From Vibrio profundi (GTDB taxonomy: Bacteria > Pseudomonadota > Gammaproteobacteria > Enterobacterales > Vibrionaceae): DNA of 64,000 nucleotides. Each line of letters opens with the position of its first letter. The first letter of the stretch is position 1. A program made the position numbers and the translations under genes. Location of the stretch: the NCBI RefSeq assembly GCF_005281835.1, contig NZ_RZIS01000007.1, forward strand, positions 1-64,000, read 5' to 3'. The notes under the pieces are model-generated. The model searched no databases. It had not been told where the DNA came from and worked only from the letters and a program-made list of their open reading frames with translations. Below, in pieces: positions 8,225-15,627 of this stretch.

Positions 8225-8773
8225 ATGAGTGAAGCTCCAAAAAAACGTTGGTATGTAGTTCAAGCCTTTTCTGGTTTTGAAGGTCGTGTAGCACAGTCTC
8301 TACGCGAGCATATTAAAATGCACAACATGGAAGAATTGTTTGGCGACGTACTAGTACCTACTGAAGAAGTAGTGGAAATGCGTGCGGGTCAACGCCGTAA
8401 GAGCGAACGTAAGTTCTTCCCTGGCTACGTATTAGTGCAAATGATCATGAATGATGAATCATGGCACTTAGTTCGTAGTATTCCTCGTGTAATGGGCTTC
8501 ATTGGTGGTACCTCTGATCGTCCTGCACCTATCACTGATAAAGAAGCTGACGCTATTCTTAACCGTTTAGAGAAAGCAAGCGAAGCACCTCGTCCGAAGA
8601 CGATGTTTGAAGCTGGTGAAGTGGTACGTGTTAACGATGGTCCATTTGCTGACTTCAACGGTACTGTTGAAGAAGTAGATTACGAGAAGAGCCGCATTAA
8701 GGTGTCTGTATCGATCTTTGGTCGTGCAACGCCAGTTGAGCTTGAATTTGGTCAGGTTGAAAAACTGGACTAA
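8225..8773 (+). CDS. nusG: Transcription antitermination/termination factor NusG
   Basis: NusG binds RNA polymerase, suppresses pausing, and links it to Rho or to the ribosome. The NGN domain opens with KKRWYVVQAFSGFEGRVAQSL and contains FFPGYVLVQM. The C-terminal KOW domain has GEVVRVNDGPFADFNGTVEEVD. Length is 182 residues. It is co-transcribed with secE and ends shortly before a hairpin terminator whose stem also carries the rplK promoter. Confidence 0.97.
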   Translation: MSEAPKKRWYVVQAFSGFEGRVAQSLREHIKMHNMEELFGDVLVPTEEVVEMRAGQRRKSERKFFPGYVLVQMIMNDESWHLVRSIPRVMGFIGGTSDRPAPITDKEADAILNRLEKASEAPRPKTMFEAGEVVRVNDGPFADFNGTVEEVDYEKSRIKVSVSIFGRATPVELEFGQVEKLD

Positions 8774-8857
8774 GACTCGATTGATTTGAGTAAGCTGTGG
8801 ATAAATATTCAATAAGCTGTTCAAAATAAAAGAGTATAAAAAATCACCTTTTTAGGG

Positions 8858-8886
8858 TTGTTTAAGGCGCGAATTATGCTTATAAT
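8858..8886 (+). promoter_or_regulatory. Promoter of rplK (L11 operon)
   Basis: The -35 TTGTTT (8858-8863) and a perfect -10 TATAAT (8881-8886) are 17 bases apart. A start near 8892-8894 would put the 10-bp hairpin at 8894-8919 at the very 5' end of the mRNA. Confidence 0.8.
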
Positions 8887-8899
8887 TTCGCGCCTTTTT
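8864..8899 (+). terminator. Terminator of secE-nusG, overlapping the rplK promoter
   Basis: AAGGCGCGAATTAT (8864-8877) pairs with 8882-8896 (14 pairs, one bulged T), followed by T through 8899. The 3' arm contains the TATAAT of the rplK promoter. Confidence 0.8.
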
Positions 8900-8919
8900 G
8901 CAGGTATCACTGCAAAAAG
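8894..8919 (+). promoter_or_regulatory. 5' hairpin of the rplK leader
   Basis: CTTTTTGCAG and CTGCAAAAAG form a perfect 10-bp stem with loop GTATCA. It falls at the predicted transcription start, so it may protect the mRNA 5' end. The rest of the leader up to 8984 is where L1 autoregulation would act in this operon family, but I cannot identify the exact L1 site. Confidence 0.6.
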
Positions 8920-8984
8920 ATTTTAATGAAAATACGGGGAGCTTACCGAAAGGTTGGCGTATGAACCCAAAATTAGGAAATATC

Positions 8985-9413
8985 ATGGCTAAGAAAGTTG
9001 AAGCTTATATCAAACTGCAAGTTGCAGCTGGTATGGCAAACCCGTCGCCACCGGTTGGTCCTGCTCTAGGTCAACACGGTGTGAACATCATGGAATTCTG
9101 TAAAGCGTTCAACGCAAAAACAGAATCTATTGAGAAAGGTCTTCCTACTCCAGTAGTAATTACTGTTTACAACGACCGCTCTTTCACGTTCCTAACTAAG
9201 ACTCCACCTGCTGCTGTTCTTCTTAAGAAAGCTGCTGGCGTTAAGTCTGGTTCTGGTCGTCCAAACACTGAAAAAGTGGGTACAGTAACTGACGCTCAAA
9301 TCCAAGAAATCGCAGAAACTAAAGCTGCTGATATGACTGGTGCTGACATCGAAGCAATGAAGCGTTCTATCGCTGGTACTGCTCGTTCAATGGGCCTAGT
9401 GGTAGAGGGATAA
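8985..9413 (+). CDS. rplK: 50S ribosomal protein L11
   Basis: L11 binds the GTPase-associated region of 23S rRNA and is needed for RelA activation. The protein begins KKVEAYIKLQVAAGMANPSPPVGPALGQHG, diagnostic for L11, and ends in the conserved GTARSMGLVVEG. I use the ATG at 8985, giving 142 residues as in E. coli. The frame is open upstream with another ATG (8961), but those residues are not part of L11. rplA starts 4 bases after its stop. Confidence 0.98.
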   Translation: MAKKVEAYIKLQVAAGMANPSPPVGPALGQHGVNIMEFCKAFNAKTESIEKGLPTPVVITVYNDRSFTFLTKTPPAAVLLKKAAGVKSGSGRPNTEKVGTVTDAQIQEIAETKAADMTGADIEAMKRSIAGTARSMGLVVEG

Positions 9414-9417
9414 GATC

Positions 9418-10122
9418 ATGGCAAAACTTACTAAGCGTATGCGCGTAATCCGCGAAAAAGTTGACGTAACTAAAGAGTACGAAATCAACGAAGCTGTTGC
9501 TCTTCTTAAAGAACTAGCTACTGCTAAATTCAATGAGTCTGTTGACGTTGCTGTTAACCTAGGCATTGATGCTCGTAAATCTGACCAAAACGTACGTGGC
9601 GCAACTGTGCTACCTCACGGTACTGGCCGTGAAATCCGCGTTGCTGTGTTCACTCAAGGTGCAAACGCAGAAGCAGCTAAAGAAGCTGGCGCTGATGTTG
9701 TAGGTATGGAAGATCTTGCTGAGCAAGTTAAGAAAGGCGAAATGAACTTCGACGTTGTTGTTGCTTCTCCAGATGCAATGCGTGTTGTTGGTCAACTAGG
9801 TACTATCTTAGGTCCACGCGGTCTTATGCCAAACCCTAAAGTTGGTACTGTAACTCCTAACGTTGCTGAAGCAGTTAAAAATGCTAAAGCTGGTCAGGTT
9901 CGTTACCGTAACGACAAGAACGGCATCATCCACACTACTATCGGTAAAGCATCTTTCGAAGCTAACCAGCTTCAAGAGAACCTAGAAGCACTTCTAGTTG
10001 CTCTTAAGAAAGCTAAGCCTTCTTCTGCGAAAGGTACTTTCCTGAAGAAAGTAAGCATCTCTACTACTATGGGTGCTGGTGTTGCTGTTGATCAGGCTAG
10101 CCTGAACACTCTAGCAAACTAA
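9418..10122 (+). CDS. rplA: 50S ribosomal protein L1
   Basis: L1 forms the mobile L1 stalk and, in this operon family, represses its own translation by binding the rplK leader. The 234 residues contain the signature GPRGLMPNPKVGTVT and the N-terminal KLTKRMRVIREKVD. Codon use is highly biased. It is coupled to rplK by a 4-base gap. The next gene, rplJ, has its own promoter starting just past the rplA stop. Confidence 0.98.
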   Translation: MAKLTKRMRVIREKVDVTKEYEINEAVALLKELATAKFNESVDVAVNLGIDARKSDQNVRGATVLPHGTGREIRVAVFTQGANAEAAKEAGADVVGMEDLAEQVKKGEMNFDVVVASPDAMRVVGQLGTILGPRGLMPNPKVGTVTPNVAEAVKNAKAGQVRYRNDKNGIIHTTIGKASFEANQLQENLEALLVALKKAKPSSAKGTFLKKVSISTTMGAGVAVDQASLNTLAN

Positions 10123-10123
10123 T

Positions 10124-10152
10124 TTGCTTAGGTGCAGATTTATGTGTATACT
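10124..10152 (+). promoter_or_regulatory. Promoter of rplJ-rplL-rpoBC
   Basis: The -35 TTGCTT (10124-10129) and -10 TATACT (10147-10152) have an exact 17-base spacer, and the region downstream (TCTGCGCC) is GC-rich. It begins directly after the rplA stop codon. Confidence 0.8.
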
Positions 10153-10170
10153 TCTGCGCCTAATATTTGT

Positions 10171-10334
10171 GGTTGGGTGATTTTTGAAGCAATTCAAATC
10201 ATCTATCCCAAGACCGTAGGCGCTGTACTCTTCGGAGATATGGCTTAATAAAACCTACGTAGGCGATGTTGTAGTTTAAAACGAATTTATTTGTTTTTAA
10301 TAACATCGTAAACGCTCATTACATTTTGTAGTGA
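10171..10334 (+). promoter_or_regulatory. L10-type ribosomal protein leader
   Basis: The 200-base leader before rplJ is highly foldable. TTGGG 10173-10177 pairs with CCCAA 10207-10211. CGTAGG 10215-10220 pairs with CCTACG 10254-10259 around a CTC-TTCG-GAG tetraloop hairpin. CGATGTT pairs with AACATCG (about 10263-10308), and CTCATTAC pairs with GTAGTGAG just before the ribosome site. In the family, L10-L12 binds such a leader and represses rplJL translation. The match to the known L10 leader class is by position and general shape, not by a model search. Confidence 0.6.
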
Positions 10335-10365
10335 GTGCTGTAATCACAACCAGAGGTTAATCCAA

Positions 10366-10860
10366 ATGGCTTTAAATCTTCAAGACAAAAAAGCAATTGT
10401 TGCTGAAGTCAACGAAGCTGCCAGTGGTGCACTTTCTGCAGTTGTAGCTGATTCTCGTGGCGTTGAAGTTGGCGCAATGACTTCTCTACGTAAGCAAGCT
10501 CGCGAAGCGGGTGTTTACGTGAAAGTTGTTCGTAACACACTAGCACGCCGTGCGGTTCAAGGTACAGACTACGAGTGTCTAGTAGACACTTTCACTGGTC
10601 CTACTCTGATCGCATTCTCTAACGAGCACCCAGGTGCTGCAGCGCGTCTTTTCAAAGACTTCGCTAAAGAGAATAAAGATTTCGAGATCAAAGCTGCTGC
10701 ATTTGAAGGCGCAGTTACTGATGCTGAAGTACTAGCGACACTACCAACTTACGACGAAGCAATTGCACGCCTAATGATGTGCATGAAAGAAGCTTCTGCT
10801 GGCAAGCTGGTACGTACTATCGCTGCACTACGCGACCAAAAAGAAGAAGCTGCGGCTTAA
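10366..10860 (+). CDS. rplJ: 50S ribosomal protein L10
   Basis: L10 anchors the L7/L12 dimers to the ribosome stalk and autoregulates this operon. The 164-residue protein opens with LNLQDKKAIVAEVNEAASGALSAVV and has VVRNTLARRAVQGT, both diagnostic. The C-terminal helix (EEAAA end) is the L12-binding part. A good ribosome site (AGAGG) precedes the ATG. rplL follows 57 bases later. Confidence 0.98.
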   Translation: MALNLQDKKAIVAEVNEAASGALSAVVADSRGVEVGAMTSLRKQAREAGVYVKVVRNTLARRAVQGTDYECLVDTFTGPTLIAFSNEHPGAAARLFKDFAKENKDFEIKAAAFEGAVTDAEVLATLPTYDEAIARLMMCMKEASAGKLVRTIAALRDQKEEAAA

Positions 10861-10917
10861 GCCTTGCTTTTCACTGGTTGCTAAATAAACTTATTGTTGA
10901 CTTAAAAGAGAATTGTT

Positions 10918-11286
10918 ATGTCTATTACTAACGAGCAAATCCTAGACGCAGTTGCAGAAATGTCTGTAATGCAAGTTGTTGAACTAATCGAAGCTATGGA
11001 AGAGAAATTCGGTGTATCTGCTGCTGCTGCAGTAGTTGCAGGTGGCGCAGCTGGCGGCGAAGCTGCTGCTGAGCAAACTGAATTTGACGTAATCCTAACT
11101 GCTGCTGGCGGTAACAAAGTTTCTGTTATCAAAGCAGTACGTGGCGCAACAGGTCTAGGCCTTAAAGAAGCTAAAGGTCTTGTAGACTCAGCTCCAGCAC
11201 CTCTAAAAGAAGGCGTTGACAAAGCTGAAGCTGAAGCTCTTAAAGCACAGCTAGAAGAAGCAGGCGCTTCTGTTGAAATCAAGTAA
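10918..11286 (+). CDS. rplL: 50S ribosomal protein L7/L12
   Basis: The stalk protein recruits translational GTPases. It has the N-terminal dimerisation helix (QILDAVAEMSVMQVVELIEAMEEKFGV), an alanine/glycine-rich hinge (AAAAVVAGGAAGGEAAA), and the C-terminal domain with KVSVIKAVRGATGLGLKEAK. Length is 122 residues. Several copies per ribosome are needed, so the weak terminator before rpoB probably sets the ratio to RNA polymerase. Confidence 0.98.
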   Translation: MSITNEQILDAVAEMSVMQVVELIEAMEEKFGVSAAAAVVAGGAAGGEAAAEQTEFDVILTAAGGNKVSVIKAVRGATGLGLKEAKGLVDSAPAPLKEGVDKAEAEALKAQLEEAGASVEIK

Positions 11287-11318
11287 TTATTATTTGATTT
11301 CTTAGCCGTAAGGCTAAT

Positions 11319-11349
11319 GGCTGGTGGTTATTTAACCACCGGCCTTTTT
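11319..11349 (+). terminator. Attenuator-type terminator between rplL and rpoB
   Basis: GGCTGGTGGTTA and TAACCACCGGCC form a 12-bp stem with one G-T pair, followed by TTTTT. A smaller hairpin TTAGCC-GTAA-GGCTAA (11302-11317) precedes it. In E. coli a partial terminator at this place lets only part of transcription reach rpoBC; the same role is likely here. Confidence 0.8.
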
Positions 11350-11408
11350 GCGCTGTAGGGCTTTGATGAATTTTCCCGCTGTTTAAACATCATCGTCCGA
11401 GCAAAAAA

Positions 11409-11491
11409 CCAATTCATGTTTTCGAAATGATTGGTCACTACAGTAAACAGCCGTTTGTCACTACCCCCTCTGTGAGAGTGTTTTGGGTAGT
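11409..11491 (+). promoter_or_regulatory. Structured leader upstream of rpoB
   Basis: Two further hairpins follow the attenuator: CCAAT..CAT/ATG..ATTGG at 11409-11434 and ACTACCC/GGGTAGT at 11460-11491. An RNase III processing stem lies in the same interval in E. coli, so one of these may be the equivalent. Confidence 0.45.
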
Positions 11492-11523
11492 TTGGGTCAC
11501 TTATCAGCGAGCTGAGGAACCCC

Positions 11524-14500
11524 ATGGTTTACTCCTATACCGAGAAAAAGCGCATCCGTAAGGACTTTGGTACTCGTCCACAAGTTTTGGACATTCCATA
11601 CCTGTTATCGATCCAGCTTGATTCTTTCGATAAATTTATTGAACAGGATCCTGAAGGTCAGTACGGTCTTGAAGCTGCTTTCCGTTCTGTATTTCCAATT
11701 CAGAGCTACAACGGCAATTCTGAGCTGCAATACGTTAGCTACCGTCTTGGTGAGCCAGTTTTTGACGTTAAAGAATGTCAAATCCGCGGTGTAACTTACT
11801 CAAAGCCACTACGCGTTAAATTACGTTTAGTTATCTTTGATCGAGACGCACCTGCAGGTACTGTAAAAGACATTAAAGAACAAGAAGTCTACATGGGCGA
11901 AATTCCGCTTATGACAGACAATGGTACTTTCGTAATTAATGGTACCGAGAGGGTTATCGTATCCCAGCTGCACCGAAGCCCAGGCGTGTTCTTCGACAGC
12001 GATAAGGGTAAGACTCACTCATCAGGTAAAGTTCTTTATAACGCACGTGTAATTCCTTACCGCGGCTCATGGCTAGACTTTGAGTTCGACCCTAAGGATA
12101 ACTTATTCGTACGTATCGACCGTCGTCGTAAGCTACCTGCTTCAATCATCCTTCGTGCACTAGGTAAATCGACTGAAGAGATCCTTGATCTGTTCTTCGA
12201 GAAAGTGAACTTCGAAGTGAAAGACCAAACTCTACTTATGGAGTTGGTTCCTGATCGTCTACGTGGTGAAACTGCGTCATTCGACATTGAAGCGAACGGA
12301 AAAACTTACGTTGAGACTGGTCGTCGTGTTACTGCTCGTCACATCCGTCAACTTGAAAAAGATGGCGTTGAGCACATCGAAGTACCAGTAGAGTACATCG
12401 TTGGTAAAGTTGCATCGAAAGATTACATCAACGAAGCAACTGGCGAGATCATCGTTGGCGCGAACCAAGAAATCAGCCTAGAAGCACTTGCGAACTTGTC
12501 TCAAGCAGGTCACAAAGCTCTAGAAGTTCTGTTCACGAATGACCTAGACCATGGTCCATTCATGTCAGACACTCTACGTGCAGATAGCACTGTAGATCGC
12601 ATCTCTGCATTGGTAGAAATCTACCGCATGATGCGCCCTGGCGAGCCACCAACAAAAGAAGCTGCAGAATCTCTATTCGAAAGCCTATTCTTCTCTGAAG
12701 AACGTTACGACCTATCAACTGTAGGCCGTATGAAGTTCAACAGCTCTATCGAGCGTGAAGAAGAAGAAGAGCGCGGTACGCTAGACGAATCAGACATCAT
12801 CGAAGTGATGAAGAAGCTGATCGCTATCCGTAACGGTAAAGGTGAAGTTGATGATATCGACCACCTTGGTAACCGTCGTATCCGTTCAGTAGGTGAAATG
12901 GCAGAGAACCAATTCCGTGTTGGTCTAGTTCGTGTAGAACGTGCCGTTAAAGAGCGCCTAAGCCTTGGTGACCTTGATGCAATCATGCCTCAAGACCTTA
13001 TCAACGCTAAGCCTATTTCTGCTGCTGTTAAAGAATTCTTTGGCTCTTCACAGCTTTCACAGTTCATGGACCAAAATAACCCATTGTCAGAAGTTACGCA
13101 CAAACGTCGTATCTCTGCTTTAGGTCCTGGTGGTCTTACTCGTGAGCGCGCAGGCTTCGAAGTACGTGACGTTCACGTAACTCACTACGGTCGTCTATGT
13201 CCGATCGAAACGCCTGAAGGTCCAAACATCGGTCTAATTAACTCGCTATCTGCATTTGCACGTTGTAACGATTACGGTTTCCTAGAAACTCCGTACCGTC
13301 GCGTAGTAGATGGTGTGGTAACAGACGAAGTTGATTACCTGTCTGCAATCCAGGAAGGTCAATTTGTAATCGCGCAGGCGAACACCGTTCTTACTGAAGA
13401 AGGTACGTTCGCAGATGAGCTAATCACTGCTCGTCAAAAAGGTGAATCTGGTCTTCACCCTCGCGACCACGTTGACTACATGGACGTTGCAACAAACCAA
13501 GTAGTATCTATTGCTGCATCGCTTATCCCGTTCCTAGAACACGATGATGCGAACCGTGCATTGATGGGTGCGAACATGCAACGTCAAGCAGTTCCAACTC
13601 TAAAAGCTGATAAGCCTCTAGTTGGTACTGGTATTGAGCGTAACATCGCAGTTGACTCTGGTGTTACAGCTGTTGCTAAGCGTGGCGGTCAAGTTCAGTC
13701 TGTAGACGCTTCTCGTATCGTAGTTAAGGTTAACGAAGATGAGCTGGTACCTGGCGAAGCTGGTATCGACATCTACAACCTAACTAAGTACACGCGTTCG
13801 AACCAAAACACATGTATCAACCAACGTCCTACTGTGCTTCCAGGTGAACCTGTATCACGTGGCGATGTACTAGCTGACGGTCCTTCAACAGACCTTGGTG
13901 AACTAGCACTTGGTCAGAACATGCGTATCGCATTCATGCCTTGGAACGGTTACAACTTCGAAGACTCGATCTTAGTATCTGAGCGCGTAGTTCAAGAAGA
14001 CCGTTTCACGACTATCCACATCCAAGAACTATCTTGTGTGGCTCGTGATACTAAGCTGGGCTCTGAAGAGATCACAGCGGATATTCCAAACGTAGGTGAG
14101 TCTGCTCTGTCTAAACTAGACGAGTCAGGTATCGTTTACATTGGTGCTGAAGTTAAGGGTGGCGACATCCTAGTTGGTAAAGTAACGCCTAAGGGTGAAA
14201 CGCAACTGACTCCTGAAGAGAAGCTACTACGTGCAATCTTCGGTGAGAAAGCATCTGATGTTAAAGATACTTCTCTACGTGTACCAAACTCTGTTTCAGG
14301 TACGATCATTGATGTACAAGTCTTCACTCGCGATGGCGTAGAAAAAGACAAGCGTGCACTTGAAATCGAACAGATGCAGCTGAAAGAAGCTAAGAAAGAC
14401 CTAACTGAAGAGTTCCAAATTCTTGAGGGTGGCCTTCTTAACCGTGTTAAAGCTGTTCTTCTGTCTGGTGGTTACTCTGAAGCTAAGCTTGATGCAATCG

Positions 14501-15552
14501 GCCGTAAGAAATGGCTAGAGCAAGCACTAGAAGACGACGCGCTACAATCACAGCTTGAGCAACTTGCTGAGCAGTGGGATGAGCTAAAAGCGGACTTCGA
14601 TAAGAAGTTTGAAACTAAGCGTCGTAAGATCACTCAAGGTGATGATCTAGCGCCTGGTGTACTGAAGATTGTTAAGGTTTACCTAGCAGTTAAACGTCGC
14701 ATCCAGCCTGGTGATAAGATGGCGGGTCGTCACGGTAACAAAGGTGTAATCTCTAAGATTAACCCTGTTGAAGACATGCCATACGATGAGAAAGGTCAAC
14801 CTGTCGACATCGTACTAAACCCACTGGGTGTACCATCGCGTATGAACATCGGTCAGATCCTAGAAGTACACTTAGGTCTGGCTGCGAAAGGTATCGGTGA
14901 CAAGATCAACCAAATGGTTAAGGAACAACAAGAACTGCATAAGTTCCGCGAGTTCCTACAGAAGGTTTACGATCTTGGTGATACTCGTCAGAAAGTTGAC
15001 ATTGCTGAACTGTCTGATGATCAAGTTCGTACTCTGATCAAGAACCTACGTGGCGGTCTACCGATTGCTACTCCTGTGTTCGATGGTGCTTCTGAAGCGT
15101 TAATCAAAGAACTACTTAAACTGGGTGACCTACCAGAATCTGGTCAGCTAACTCTGTTTGATGGTCGTACTGGTGATGCGTTTGAGCGTCCTGTAACTGT
15201 TGGTTACATGTACATGCTGAAACTGAACCACCTTGTTGATGACAAGATGCACGCTCGTTCAACTGGTTCTTACAGCCTAGTAACTCAGCAACCACTTGGT
15301 GGTAAAGCTCAGTTCGGTGGTCAGCGTTTCGGTGAGATGGAAGTATGGGCACTAGAAGCATACGGTGCTGCTTACACGCTTCAAGAAATGCTAACAGTTA
15401 AGTCGGATGACGTTAACGGCCGTACTAAGATGTATAAGAACATCGTAGATGGCAACCATAGCATGGAACCTGGCATGCCAGAATCGTTCAACGTATTGTT
15501 GAAAGAGATCCGCTCGCTAGGTATCAACATCGAGCTAGAAGACGAAGAGTAA
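11524..15552 (+). CDS. rpoB: RNA polymerase subunit beta
   Basis: This is the beta subunit of the transcribing core enzyme, 1342 residues, the same length as E. coli. The rifampicin region (about 507-534) reads SQFMDQNNPLSEVTHKRR and is wild type by inspection. The C-terminal signature GDKMAGRHGNKGV and the final GINIELEDEE are present. A GAGG ribosome site lies just before the ATG. Only 75 bases separate it from rpoC, including a short hairpin (AATCCC-TC-GGGATT). Confidence 0.99.
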   Translation: MVYSYTEKKRIRKDFGTRPQVLDIPYLLSIQLDSFDKFIEQDPEGQYGLEAAFRSVFPIQSYNGNSELQYVSYRLGEPVFDVKECQIRGVTYSKPLRVKLRLVIFDRDAPAGTVKDIKEQEVYMGEIPLMTDNGTFVINGTERVIVSQLHRSPGVFFDSDKGKTHSSGKVLYNARVIPYRGSWLDFEFDPKDNLFVRIDRRRKLPASIILRALGKSTEEILDLFFEKVNFEVKDQTLLMELVPDRLRGETASFDIEANGKTYVETGRRVTARHIRQLEKDGVEHIEVPVEYIVGKVASKDYINEATGEIIVGANQEISLEALANLSQAGHKALEVLFTNDLDHGPFMSDTLRADSTVDRISALVEIYRMMRPGEPPTKEAAESLFESLFFSEERYDLSTVGRMKFNSSIEREEEEERGTLDESDIIEVMKKLIAIRNGKGEVDDIDHLGNRRIRSVGEMAENQFRVGLVRVERAVKERLSLGDLDAIMPQDLINAKPISAAVKEFFGSSQLSQFMDQNNPLSEVTHKRRISALGPGGLTRERAGFEVRDVHVTHYGRLCPIETPEGPNIGLINSLSAFARCNDYGFLETPYRRVVDGVVTDEVDYLSAIQEGQFVIAQANTVLTEEGTFADELITARQKGESGLHPRDHVDYMDVATNQVVSIAASLIPFLEHDDANRALMGANMQRQAVPTLKADKPLVGTGIERNIAVDSGVTAVAKRGGQVQSVDASRIVVKVNEDELVPGEAGIDIYNLTKYTRSNQNTCINQRPTVLPGEPVSRGDVLADGPSTDLGELALGQNMRIAFMPWNGYNFEDSILVSERVVQEDRFTTIHIQELSCVARDTKLGSEEITADIPNVGESALSKLDESGIVYIGAEVKGGDILVGKVTPKGETQLTPEEKLLRAIFGEKASDVKDTSLRVPNSVSGTIIDVQVFTRDGVEKDKRALEIEQMQLKEAKKDLTEEFQILEGGLLNRVKAVLLSGGYSEAKLDAIGRKKWLEQALEDDALQSQLEQLAEQWDELKADFDKKFETKRRKITQGDDLAPGVLKIVKVYLAVKRRIQPGDKMAGRHGNKGVISKINPVEDMPYDEKGQPVDIVLNPLGVPSRMNIGQILEVHLGLAAKGIGDKINQMVKEQQELHKFREFLQKVYDLGDTRQKVDIAELSDDQVRTLIKNLRGGLPIATPVFDGASEALIKELLKLGDLPESGQLTLFDGRTGDAFERPVTVGYMYMLKLNHLVDDKMHARSTGSYSLVTQQPLGGKAQFGGQRFGEMEVWALEAYGAAYTLQEMLTVKSDDVNGRTKMYKNIVDGNHSMEPGMPESFNVLLKEIRSLGINIELEDEE

Positions 15553-15627
15553 TCCCTCGGGATTATTTGGTAGAAGGGGGCTCACTTTAGCGGGTGGGCT
15601 CCTTTTAACTCCTTACAGGAGCTGAAT

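Noticed and set aside
10902..11282. 126-codon frame antisense to rplL
   Set aside because: It is a mirror of the strongly biased, alanine-rich rplL codons with low-complexity product and no start context.
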